Assembly (NCBI GenBank): GCA_035534295.1
Contig: DATLSE010000010.1
Location: 1-43,564 of the forward strand
From: DATKQJ01 sp035534295
Lineage (GTDB): Bacteria > Chloroflexota > Dormibacteria > Dormibacterales > Dormibacteraceae
Length of the DNA: 43,564 nt
Reading direction: 5' to 3'
In this document: one piece after another, positions 15,146-22,117 of the stretch
How the letters are laid out: each line of letters begins with the position of its first letter
How positions within the stretch are numbered: the first letter of the stretch is position 1
The notes under the pieces: model-generated
Seen by the model: the letters and a program-made list of their open reading frames with translations, nothing else
The model's database searches: none
Told to the model about the DNA's origin: nothing
Translations under genes and position numbers: made by a program

Positions 15146-16290
15146 AATCCGAGCTCCCGGGCGATGATGTTGCGCTGGATCTCGGAGGTGCCACCGCCGA
15201 TGGTGCCCAGCCGGGCGTCTCGGAAGTGGCGCTGCATGGCGCTATCCATGCTGTAACCGTAGCCTCCCATCACCTGCAGCCCGAGATCGGCCACCTCCTT
15301 ATAGGACTCGGCCGCGTAGAGCTTGACCGTGGCCGCCTCGCGGTGACCCGCCTGTCCCTGACTCAGCATCCAAGCGTAGCGGTAGACCAGCAGGCGCGAG
15401 ATGTCAACCCTGACCGACATGTCCGCCAGCTTGTGCGAGACGGCCTGGAACTTGCCGATAGGACGGCCGAACTGTTCGCGCTGACGCGCCCAGGCCAGTG
15501 CCTCCTCGAGCGCGGCCTGAGCCCCGCCGGTGCGCGCGGCGGACAGACAGAGCCGCTCCCATTCAAGGTAGCGACCGAGCAGCGCCCAGCCCTGGTTCAG
15601 GGGCCCGAGCATGGAGCTGGCCGGAGTGCGCACATCGTCCAGAAACAGCGCCGTGGTGGCGACCGAGCGGTGGCCCAGAACGTCTATGACCTGGTGGGTC
15701 AGGCCCGCGGCCTTGGTGTCGACCAGGAAAAGGCTGATCCCCAGGTGCTTGCTCGAGTTGGGGTCGGTGCGGGCGGCGAGCAGGACGTAGTCGCTGACGG
15801 TGAAGCCGGAGCAGAACATCTTGCGACCGTTGATCACGTAGTCGTCACCCACCCTTTGGGCCGTGGTCTTGAGCGCGGCGGCGTCCGAGCCCGAGTCGGG
15901 CTCGGTGAGGGCGAAGGCGGTGGATATCTCGCCCCGCGCCACGCGGGGCAGAAAATGCTCGCGCTGCTCTTGGGTGCCCGAGTCCAGCACCGCCTGGCCG
16001 CCGTAGACCAGAGCCCGGAAAACCCAGAGCGCCAGATCGACCATGGCCCGCCCGGTCTCCTCGAGCAGGATGGCGATGTCGATCTGGTCACCGCCCTGAC
16101 CGCCGTGCTCGGTGGGCATCCCAAGACCCAGCCAGCCGGCCTCGGCCAGCGCCCTGAACGCCTCCACGGGCGGAGTTTTCTGCTCGTCGCATCGGCGCGC
16201 GTACTCCGGTGGACAGATCCGCGCCAGGGTCTCGCGCAGGACCTTGCGCTGCAGTTCCTGTTCCTCGGTAAAGGAGAAATCCAAGTTCAC
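15142..16290 (-). CDS. Acyl-CoA dehydrogenase
   Basis: A 382-residue FAD-dependent acyl-CoA dehydrogenase. The middle domain has TAFALTEPDSGSDAAAL, and the C-terminal domain has REQFGRPIGKFQAV, VMGGYGYSMDS and RDARLGTIGGGTSEIQR. The position holding the catalytic Glu of medium-chain enzymes (YEGTS) is Gly366 here; instead Glu245 in LEWERL occupies the helix-G position used by isovaleryl- and long-chain acyl-CoA dehydrogenases, so the enzyme should be active. The start is GTG 16290 with GGGGG upstream. No electron-transfer flavoprotein genes are in the window. It is second in the operon, 37 bp after the nitronate monooxygenase-like gene. Confidence 0.92.
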   Translation of the reverse strand: MNLDFSFTEEQELQRKVLRETLARICPPEYARRCDEQKTPPVEAFRALAEAGWLGLGMPTEHGGQGGDQIDIAILLEETGRAMVDLALWVFRALVYGGQAVLDSGTQEQREHFLPRVARGEISTAFALTEPDSGSDAAALKTTAQRVGDDYVINGRKMFCSGFTVSDYVLLAARTDPNSSKHLGISLFLVDTKAAGLTHQVIDVLGHRSVATTALFLDDVRTPASSMLGPLNQGWALLGRYLEWERLCLSAARTGGAQAALEEALAWARQREQFGRPIGKFQAVSHKLADMSVRVDISRLLVYRYAWMLSQGQAGHREAATVKLYAAESYKEVADLGLQVMGGYGYSMDSAMQRHFRDARLGTIGGGTSEIQRNIIARELGL

Positions 16291-16327
16291 TCAACCCCCG
16301 ACCGGACGGCGCGGAGCCGGGTCCCGG

Positions 16328-17449
16328 TCAATTCAGCATCGCCGTCAATTCCCGCAGCCGCGCCTCGGCACCGGCCTGCATCTGCTCGAAGATCTCGCGT
16401 GCCGGCCGCACCCGGTTCAGCATCCCGCCCACCTGTCCGGCCGGATTGTTGAGCAGCTCGAACCGGCCCTGGGCCTCCGCCGCCGCCAGCAGATCTTCCA
16501 TCAAAAGGCTCTGCAGAGGCATGGGCAGGGCGGGGAGTCCGGAATCCTCCCAGCGCCGGATCACCTCGTTGCGATAGTCGCGCCCGGTCTTGCCCGTATA
16601 GGCCCGGGTGACGACGAAGTCCTCGGACCGTCCCGAGGCGATCTGCTCTTTGTGGGCGGAGTGGATGCCGCACTCCTGGGCCAGGAGGAACGCGGTCCCG
16701 ACCCAGACCCCGACACAGCCCAGGGCCAGGGCGGCCGCCACCGCACGCCCATCCCCGATGCCCCCGGCGGCGACCACAGGCAGGGGCGAGACCAGGTCCA
16801 CGACCTGGGGCCAGAGGACCAGACTGGGAACGACCCCGGTATGGCCACCGGCCTCCGAACCCTGGGCGATGACGAAGTCCACCCCTGCGGCCTGCTGGCG
16901 CTGGGCGTGGCGCAGGCTCCCCGCCAATCCCATCACCTGGATGCCCACGCGGTGGGCGTCCGCGACCATCCAGGCCGGATCCCCGAGCCCGGCCACGAAC
17001 ACGGGCACCCGCTCTTGCAGCACCACCTCGACGCAGGCCCGGATCGACTCCGGTGCCAGCACCTCGCCGGGCGGGGGCGGCACCGGGCGGAGCTCGAACT
17101 CCTCCATCATCCGGCGCACCAGAGCCAGGTGCTCGGGGTGCTCATGGTGGATGCGCTGCCGCATCTGCGCCCAGTCGGCGACCGCATTGGGCTCCATCGA
17201 GGCGGGCAGGATGAGGTCGACCCCGAAGGGTCGGGAGGTGAGCGAGCGCACCCGGCGAATGCGTGCCCGGACCTCCTCGGGGGCGGTCCACGAGCAGCCC
17301 ATCACGCCCAGCCCGCCGGCTTCGGAGACGGCGGCCACCAGCTCGGGGGGAGTGGCGCGGCCCTTTAGAGCCATGCCCGCCAGAAGGATGGGAGTGGCGA
17401 TCCCGAGCCGGTCGCACAGAAGAGTTCTGAGCGTCCGCCTATCCTGCAT
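16328..17449 (-). CDS. Nitronate monooxygenase / 2-nitropropane dioxygenase-like FMN enzyme
   Basis: The 373-residue FMN TIM-barrel protein matches the nitronate monooxygenase family. It has SEAGGLGVMG (42-51), AQGSEAGGHTG with the catalytic-type His203, and VVAAGGIGDGRAVAAALALG for phosphate binding. Related enoyl-ACP reductases (FabK) share this fold, so a reductase role is possible. The frame is open for 214 more codons upstream, but that part is antisense to the lipocalin gene; ATG 17449 is the natural start, with TACAAT nine bases before it. It heads the seven-gene operon, whose promoter therefore lies in the 57-bp divergent space to the lipocalin-like gene. Confidence 0.85.
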   Translation of the reverse strand: MQDRRTLRTLLCDRLGIATPILLAGMALKGRATPPELVAAVSEAGGLGVMGCSWTAPEEVRARIRRVRSLTSRPFGVDLILPASMEPNAVADWAQMRQRIHHEHPEHLALVRRMMEEFELRPVPPPPGEVLAPESIRACVEVVLQERVPVFVAGLGDPAWMVADAHRVGIQVMGLAGSLRHAQRQQAAGVDFVIAQGSEAGGHTGVVPSLVLWPQVVDLVSPLPVVAAGGIGDGRAVAAALALGCVGVWVGTAFLLAQECGIHSAHKEQIASGRSEDFVVTRAYTGKTGRDYRNEVIRRWEDSGLPALPMPLQSLLMEDLLAAAEAQGRFELLNNPAGQVGGMLNRVRPAREIFEQMQAGAEARLRELTAMLN

Positions 17450-17506
17450 GTGGCAAGAATTGTAGGCGGCGGCCCGCCGGCCGCCCGATGACCCCCTGGA
17501 GGTGGC

Positions 17507-17941
17507 ATGGAAGGCAATCCATTGGTCGGCGTTTGGCGGCTGGTCAGCTACGTGGCCCGCGACGTCGAGGACGGGCACACCACCCCTTTGTACGGGGACA
17601 ATCCGCACGGGTACATCACCTATACCGCCGGGGGGCGGATGTCGGTCGTCTTCATGGCGGCCGACCGCGCGCCGATCAGCGGCGGCGACGTTCAGGGCGG
17701 ACCGGCGGACGAGCGGCTGCAGGCCATGGACACCTTCAACGCCTATTCCGGCACCTACGACTTCGACGGCCAGACCGTCCGCCACCACGTCGAGGTGGCG
17801 ATGTTTCCGAATTGGATCGGCAGCACCCAGGTCAGGCAGGCCACCCTCGAGGGCAATCGCATCACCCTCAATACGCCCCCCATGGTGAGGCGGGGCCGGG
17901 AGTGCACCGCGCAGCTGGTCTGGGAGAGGGTCGAGGGCTAG
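17507..17941 (+). CDS. Lipocalin-like domain protein
   Basis: A 144-residue protein of the bacterial lipocalin-like family (PF13924 type). It begins with GVWRLVSYVA and continues with GDNPHGYITYTAGGRMSVVF and a Y-GTYDFDG strand, all typical of this eight-stranded barrel. There is no signal peptide, so it is cytoplasmic. An excellent GGAGGT stands three bases before ATG 17507. AAGAAT at 17455-17460 may be its -10. It diverges from the catabolic operon and its stop overlaps the convergent amidohydrolase by four bases. Some members sit in polyketide or catabolic clusters, but no catalytic role is established by this sequence. Confidence 0.8.
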   Translation: MEGNPLVGVWRLVSYVARDVEDGHTTPLYGDNPHGYITYTAGGRMSVVFMAADRAPISGGDVQGGPADERLQAMDTFNAYSGTYDFDGQTVRHHVEVAMFPNWIGSTQVRQATLEGNRITLNTPPMVRRGRECTAQLVWERVEG

Positions 17942-19296
17942 TCCTGGGTCGCGGCGGGGGCGCCCTGGCCGATCAGGGCACGGCCCCAGCCGGGCTCGGC
18001 GCAGATGCGTCCCGCTTCGGCCACGAGCTCGCCCCGGACCAGGGTCATCTGGACCCGGCCCCGGGTGCGCATGCCCGCGTACGGACTCCATCCCGCCCGG
18101 GAATGAATGGTCTGACCCAGTACCTGCTCCGAGTTCTGGTCGACCAGGACCAGATCCGCGTCGGCGCCAACCTGCAGGCAGCCCTTGCGCGGATAAAGGC
18201 CGAGGAGCCGGGCCGGAGCCTCGCTGTACAGGTGCACCACCTGCTCCAGGCTGAGCCAGCCCTCGGCGCAGGCGTTGAGCAGAAGTGGCAGCGTCGTCTC
18301 CACCCCGGGCAGCCCGAAGGGACAGCTCCAGATGTCGCCGGCCTCCTTTTGGGCCAGGGTCGACGGCGCGTGATCGGTGGCCAGGAGGTCGATCTCGCCC
18401 GATCCGAGCAGTTGGCGCATACCGCTCACGTCCGCCGCCGAGCGGGCGGGGGGAGTGAACTTTCTGAGCGGACCCTGGGTCAGCGCCTCGGCCGCGTTGA
18501 GGTGTAGGTACTGAGGGCAGCTCTCGACCCGGATCCCCGGGCTCTGCGCCCGCGCCGAGCGCACCAGTTGGACCACGGCCGGACTGCTGGCGTGGGCGAT
18601 GGTGACCCCGGCCCCCGTCATCCGCGCCAGCAGGCAGACCATCCCGACCGCGGTCATCTCCGCCTCGGGGCTACGCCACTCGGAGATCACGCCCCCGTCG
18701 CTGCGGCCGGCGGCGCGCAGTCGGGCCTCGTCGGCCATGGTGATGAACTCGTCCTCGCAGTGAACCAGCGCTCGCGCTCCAATCCTCGCCAGCTCGCCAA
18801 AGAGCGCCAGCAGTCGGTCGGACATGAGCGCGGGCACGCCGTGGGTGGTGCAGGTGAAGACCTTGAAGTAGGCCGCGCCCGCACGCCAGAGGGATTCGAC
18901 CTGGTCCACGGTGTCGGGAAAGACGTGGGCCACCAGGCCGAAGTCGACCAGGGAGCGGCGGGAGAGGTGCTCGCGCTTGGCCAGGAGGTCTGAGGCGCGC
19001 AGAACGGGGTGGCTGTGGGTGTGCTCGAACACGGTGGTGACCCCGCCGGCGGCAGCGGCCGAACTCCCGCTGATGAAGTCCTCGCGCTCGCTCGGGCCCG
19101 GGTCCATGAAGTGAACGTGCTGGTCGACCATGCCCGGCATCGCGATCAGGCCGGCGGCGTCGATCCGGCGCCGGGCATCCGGACAGGGGCCGTCGAGGAT
19201 GGCCGCCACCCGCCCCTTCGAGATCGCGATGGTGGCGCTCACCCGCCCGGAAGCCTGGATCAAGCTCGCGCCCTCGATCGCCAGGTCCCAGCTCAA
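17938..19296 (-). CDS. Dihydroorotase/allantoinase/hydantoinase-like amidohydrolase
   Basis: The 452-residue cyclic-amide hydrolase shows the full binuclear metal set of the dihydroorotase branch. It has His60 and His62 in DQHVHFMDPG, the carboxylated-Lys candidate Lys145 in YFKVFT, His179 in LVHCEDE, His235 in IAHASS and Asp308 in ATDHAPS. The C-terminal small domain has GADADLVLVD. No pyrimidine or allantoin genes are nearby, so a catabolic imide, lactam or hydantoin hydrolase is as likely as dihydroorotase. It starts at ATG 19296 and converges with the lipocalin gene. Its divergent neighbour is a 2,6-dihydroxypyridine-hydroxylase-like flavoprotein, which supports a ring-degradation context. 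Confidence 0.87.
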   Translation of the reverse strand: MSWDLAIEGASLIQASGRVSATIAISKGRVAAILDGPCPDARRRIDAAGLIAMPGMVDQHVHFMDPGPSEREDFISGSSAAAAGGVTTVFEHTHSHPVLRASDLLAKREHLSRRSLVDFGLVAHVFPDTVDQVESLWRAGAAYFKVFTCTTHGVPALMSDRLLALFGELARIGARALVHCEDEFITMADEARLRAAGRSDGGVISEWRSPEAEMTAVGMVCLLARMTGAGVTIAHASSPAVVQLVRSARAQSPGIRVESCPQYLHLNAAEALTQGPLRKFTPPARSAADVSGMRQLLGSGEIDLLATDHAPSTLAQKEAGDIWSCPFGLPGVETTLPLLLNACAEGWLSLEQVVHLYSEAPARLLGLYPRKGCLQVGADADLVLVDQNSEQVLGQTIHSRAGWSPYAGMRTRGRVQMTLVRGELVAEAGRICAEPGWGRALIGQGAPAATQD

Positions 19297-19411
19297 AGTC
19301 GAGCCACCGGGTCCGGCGGCGGGACGGCTGGCGGGAGGGCCCCGACTCGGTTTGGCACCAAGCCCAATTGTGACACCGCCGAGATCGCCAACGCCCAGAC
19401 CACCCGATTCC

Positions 19412-19418
19412 TTAGAGT
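19412..19418 (+). promoter_or_regulatory. -10 element of the monooxygenase transcript
   Basis: TTAGAGT at 19412-19418 contains TAGAGT, a TANNNT -10 hexamer, and an ATG begins exactly seven bases after it (19426), the spacing of a leaderless transcript. The same heptamer recurs at 10323-10329 and 20658-20664 before other plus-strand genes. No convincing -35 was found. Confidence 0.4.
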
Positions 19419-19425
19419 GGGGCCG

Positions 19426-19455
19426 ATGAGCGGCAGGGGCCGGACGGGGGCGTGA
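19426..19455 (+). CDS. Putative leaderless 9-residue upstream ORF coupled to the monooxygenase
   Basis: ATG 19426 opens a nine-codon frame (MSGRGRTGA) whose TGA stop at 19453-19455 overlaps the GTG start of the monooxygenase (19452) as GTGA. Because the ATG stands seven bases after the predicted -10, ribosomes could load on it as a leaderless start and re-initiate on the GTG, which itself has only a weak GGGGG upstream. The peptide is too short to judge by codon use. It could be chance in a GC-rich region. Confidence 0.3.
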   Translation: MSGRGRTGA

Positions 19456-20636
19456 GCCGGGCTCTTCGTATCGGCATCGCCGGAGGCTCGCTGGCCGGAC
19501 TCACCGCCGCCTCCCTGCTCCGGGACCTGGGCCATGACGTGACCGTCTACGAGCGCTCCGCCTCGCAGCTGCAAAGCCGCGGCGCAGGCATCGTGGTCCA
19601 CCGCATGACCGTCAGCTATCTGCTCGAGCGCGGCGGATTTGAACCCCACGAGCTCGCCACCCGGGTCAGCCGATTGCTCTACCTGGGGCCGGGCGGAGAG
19701 GTTGTCCACGCCGAGCCCTGCATCTGGAGTTTCACCAGCTGGAACACCCTCTACCGCAGCCTGCGACGCTGTTTCGACGACCAGCGCTACCGCCTGGGTG
19801 AATCCCTGCTCGCGGTCGAACCCGCGGACGGAGGCGTGAGCGCCACCTTTCAGGGCGGGCGCCGAGAACGCTTCGACCTGCTCTTGGGGGCGGACGGCAT
19901 CGCGTCCACGACCCGGGCCCTGCTCCTGCCCGAGGTGGCGCCGGAATACTCCGGCTACATAGCCTGGCGGGGCACGGTTCAGGAATCCGCTCTGGGCCCC
20001 GAGGCGGCCGACATCCTGGGCGACGCCGTGATCTATCACCTCATGCCCGACAGCCACATCCTCACCTACCCCATTCCCTCGCCCGACGGCTCGATGGACC
20101 GGGGCAACCGACCGATCAACTTCATCTGGTATCGCAACGTGGCCGCCGGGGCCCAGCTGGAGGACCTCATGACCGACGGGCGGGGCACCCTGCACCAGCT
20201 CTCCCTGCCCCCCGGTGCCCTCCAGGAACGCCACCTGAAAGCATTCCGCCGCGACGCCGAGGCGCTCCCGGGCTGCCTGGCGGAGGCGGTGCTGGCCACC
20301 GAGCAGCCATTCATCCAGCCCATCGTCGACGTCGAGGTCCCGCGCATGCTCTTCGGCCGCGTGTGCCTGATAGGCGATGCCGCCTTCGTGGCCCGGCCCC
20401 ACGCCGCGGCCGGAACCGCCAAGGCCGCCGCCGACGCCTGGGCTCTGCACGACGCGCTGGAGTTGGAACCCGACGACATCGAGGGCGCGCTCGCGAGCTG
20501 GGAGCGAGGACAGCTGGCTTTAGGCCAGCAGCTCGTGGACAGGGTCCGCGAGGCCGGGGATCGCTCTCAGTTCGGAGGTGGATGGGACCCCAAGGACATG
20601 TCCCTGCGTTTCGGCCTCTACGCGCCGGGGAATTGA
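19452..20636 (+). CDS. FAD-dependent aromatic monooxygenase, 2,6-dihydroxypyridine 3-hydroxylase-like
   Basis: The 394-residue class A flavoprotein has the FAD-binding GIAGGSLAGLTAA at 8-20, LLLGADGIASTTR as the DG motif, and CLIGDAAFVARPHAAAGTAK as the GD motif. The Arg-Pro-His-Ala-Ala-Ala-Gly-Thr-Ala-Lys run and the N-terminal GGSLAGL are, from memory, characteristic of the 2,6-dihydroxypyridine 3-monooxygenase (DhpH) subgroup rather than salicylate hydroxylases. It would hydroxylate an electron-rich ring using NAD(P)H and O2. GTG 19452 starts the protein immediately before the first beta strand. It is divergent from the amidohydrolase and followed by a VOC-fold gene in the same direction. 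Confidence 0.85.
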   Translation: MSRALRIGIAGGSLAGLTAASLLRDLGHDVTVYERSASQLQSRGAGIVVHRMTVSYLLERGGFEPHELATRVSRLLYLGPGGEVVHAEPCIWSFTSWNTLYRSLRRCFDDQRYRLGESLLAVEPADGGVSATFQGGRRERFDLLLGADGIASTTRALLLPEVAPEYSGYIAWRGTVQESALGPEAADILGDAVIYHLMPDSHILTYPIPSPDGSMDRGNRPINFIWYRNVAAGAQLEDLMTDGRGTLHQLSLPPGALQERHLKAFRRDAEALPGCLAEAVLATEQPFIQPIVDVEVPRMLFGRVCLIGDAAFVARPHAAAGTAKAAADAWALHDALELEPDDIEGALASWERGQLALGQQLVDRVREAGDRSQFGGGWDPKDMSLRFGLYAPGN

Positions 20637-20657
20637 GGCTCCGGGGGCGGACGCGGG

Positions 20658-20682
20658 TTAGAGTAGAGGCCCCGTAGGGGCC
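20658..20682 (+). promoter_or_regulatory. -10 element and 5' hairpin before the VOC gene
   Basis: TTAGAGT at 20658-20664 repeats the -10 candidate seen before the monooxygenase. It is followed by a perfect hairpin, GGCCCC-GTA-GGGGCC (20668-20682), starting where transcription would begin. The hairpin could protect the 5' end of the mRNA, or act as a weak terminator for the monooxygenase, which stops at 20636; there is no T tract. Confidence 0.35.
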
Positions 20683-20711
20683 GCCCAATCGGACCCGGGA
20701 TGGAGGTCAGG

Positions 20712-21185
20712 GTGATTAAGACGCGCCTAAACCACGTCAGTGTCTGCGCCGTCGATCTGCCTCTGGCGGTCGACTTCTACCGTGAGCTCTTCGGCTTGGA
20801 GGAGCTGCCGACACCGAACTTCGGATTCCCGGTGCGCTGGATGCGGGTCGGCGATCTCCAGCTCCACCTCTTTGAGCGCCCCGAGCGGGTGCCCGAATAC
20901 CAGCACCTGGCTTTGAGTGTGGACGACTTTGAACGCGTCTACCGGCGGGCGCAGCAGCTCGGTTGCCTCGACGACGTCGCCTTCGGCCACCATCTCTACC
21001 TGCTCCCGGGCGGCATCGTCCAGCTCTACCTGCGCGACCCCTCGGGCAATCTGATCGAGGTCGACTGGCCGAACGTCAAGACTCTGGATCCCGAGCTCAT
21101 CGCCGGCATCCGCCCCCTGCCCCATCCCCAGGTGGGGGACAACCTGATCGCGACCCTGTTCTTGAACGCCGGCCAGCCGGCCTGA
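20712..21185 (+). CDS. VOC/glyoxalase-fold protein (possible extradiol-type enzyme)
   Basis: The protein has about 157 residues and two beta-alpha-beta-beta-beta modules. The first metal ligand is His in TRLNHVSVCAVDLPLAVDFY, a second candidate is in YQHLALSVDDFERVYRR, and the C-terminal Glu is in LYLRDPSGNLIEVDWP. These fit a metal-dependent vicinal-oxygen-chelate enzyme (glyoxalase, extradiol dioxygenase or resistance protein). GGAGGT at 20702-20707 is ideally placed for GTG 20712; the upstream ATG 20700 has no ribosome-binding site of its own. It follows the flavin monooxygenase, consistent with processing of a hydroxylated ring product. Nearly its whole length is antisense to the open 3' part of the ArdC-like gene. 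Confidence 0.82.
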   Translation: MIKTRLNHVSVCAVDLPLAVDFYRELFGLEELPTPNFGFPVRWMRVGDLQLHLFERPERVPEYQHLALSVDDFERVYRRAQQLGCLDDVAFGHHLYLLPGGIVQLYLRDPSGNLIEVDWPNVKTLDPELIAGIRPLPHPQVGDNLIATLFLNAGQPA

Positions 21186-22073
21186 GCCGACAGGCTCGCC
21201 GATCTTCAATGGGCGGCGGGGCGAGCTGGTGCCTTCAGCTCCCCGGGGTCCGGCGCCGGCGATGATGGCCGCGGCCGCCGCGCGGATGCGGCGACCGCTG
21301 GCGGCGATAGCCTCCACCGCAGCGCCGCCGTCTTCCGCCCACAGGCTCAGGTATCCGAAGCTGTACTGGCCGCTGTCGAGGCCAAACTCGGCACAGACCA
21401 TGTAGGCGACGCTCTCGGCCTCCAATTCGGCCAGCGCGCGGGGGCCCTGGAAACCCTGGTGGAGCCGGGCGTGGGCGAGCTCGTGGGCCATGGTCTTAAG
21501 GCTCTGGGCGGGAGAGAGGTCGCGCCGGATCAGAATGCGCGGAGGCGAGAACTCGGTCTGGCCGTTGCGCTGGTCGTCAAAGTCGGCCCAGGCGGGCTCG
21601 AATCCGAGCCCTTGGGCGAGGGCCCAAAGACGCTCCAGACCGCGCTCGGGATCTTCCCCCTCAAGGCGCGCGACGAGCTCGACCGGCCCCCGCCCGCTGG
21701 TCTGCGCGACGTCGAACACGCGGGCGGCGCGAAAGCCCAGGATTTCCACCTCCTCACCTTCAAGCTTGGGCCGGGGCCGGCCCGGGGCGAGGATGGGAGC
21801 CAGGATGGATATGGCTCGCTCTCCCCGCCGGACCCGGTGGCCCAGACGGCGCCAGGTCCCGAACCCGGCCACCCAGGTCGCATCCGGACGCTGGAGCCGG
21901 ATCAGGACCACGTTGCCAAAGCTGTAGGAGTGAAAGCGTCGCAGCCAGTCGAGGTGCGCGCGCCAGCGCTCGGAGCCGGTCAGCTCCAGAATCCCCGACC
22001 GCAGGCGCTGGAGCAGATCCCCCGCGTCGGGAGCTGAGGACGCGCTCGCGGGCGGTGGAGTCGGGGTGGCCAC
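20727..22073 (-). CDS. ArdC-like / IrrE-type zinc metallopeptidase with an antisense-overlapping tail
   Basis: Residues 20-95 match the ArdC N-terminal ssDNA-binding-like domain (YSFGNVVLIRLQRPDATWVA, then GFGTWRRLGHRVRRGERAI). Residues 175-265 form an IrrE/ImmA-like peptidase with the zinc motif HELAH at 197-201 and a third ligand at Glu218 or Glu220. Family resemblance ends near residue 275. The frame then stays open to 448 residues, and residues from about 297 on are antisense to the VOC gene, so the tail is probably not functional protein. The two other minus-strand frames close at 21206 and 21235, so a single-base indel near there would give a normal length. ArdC relatives protect incoming plasmid DNA from restriction, but chromosomal copies like this are uncharacterised. 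Confidence 0.75.
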   Translation of the reverse strand: MATPTPPPASASSAPDAGDLLQRLRSGILELTGSERWRAHLDWLRRFHSYSFGNVVLIRLQRPDATWVAGFGTWRRLGHRVRRGERAISILAPILAPGRPRPKLEGEEVEILGFRAARVFDVAQTSGRGPVELVARLEGEDPERGLERLWALAQGLGFEPAWADFDDQRNGQTEFSPPRILIRRDLSPAQSLKTMAHELAHARLHQGFQGPRALAELEAESVAYMVCAEFGLDSGQYSFGYLSLWAEDGGAAVEAIAASGRRIRAAAAAIIAGAGPRGAEGTSSPRRPLKIGEPVGSGRLAGVQEQGRDQVVPHLGMGQGADAGDELGIQSLDVRPVDLDQIARGVAQVELDDAAREQVEMVAEGDVVEATELLRPPVDAFKVVHTQSQVLVFGHPLGALKEVELEIADPHPAHRESEVRCRQLLQAEELTVEVDRQRQIDGADTDVV

Positions 22074-22117
22074 GCGGGGACTCTGCTCCCGTCCGCCCCC
22101 CGATCCAACCCCGGGCC

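Noticed and set aside
17450..18091. Extension of the nitronate monooxygenase frame by 214 codons upstream
   Set aside because: That stretch is antisense to the lipocalin-like gene, which has a strong ribosome-binding site, and the family starts at ATG 17449.
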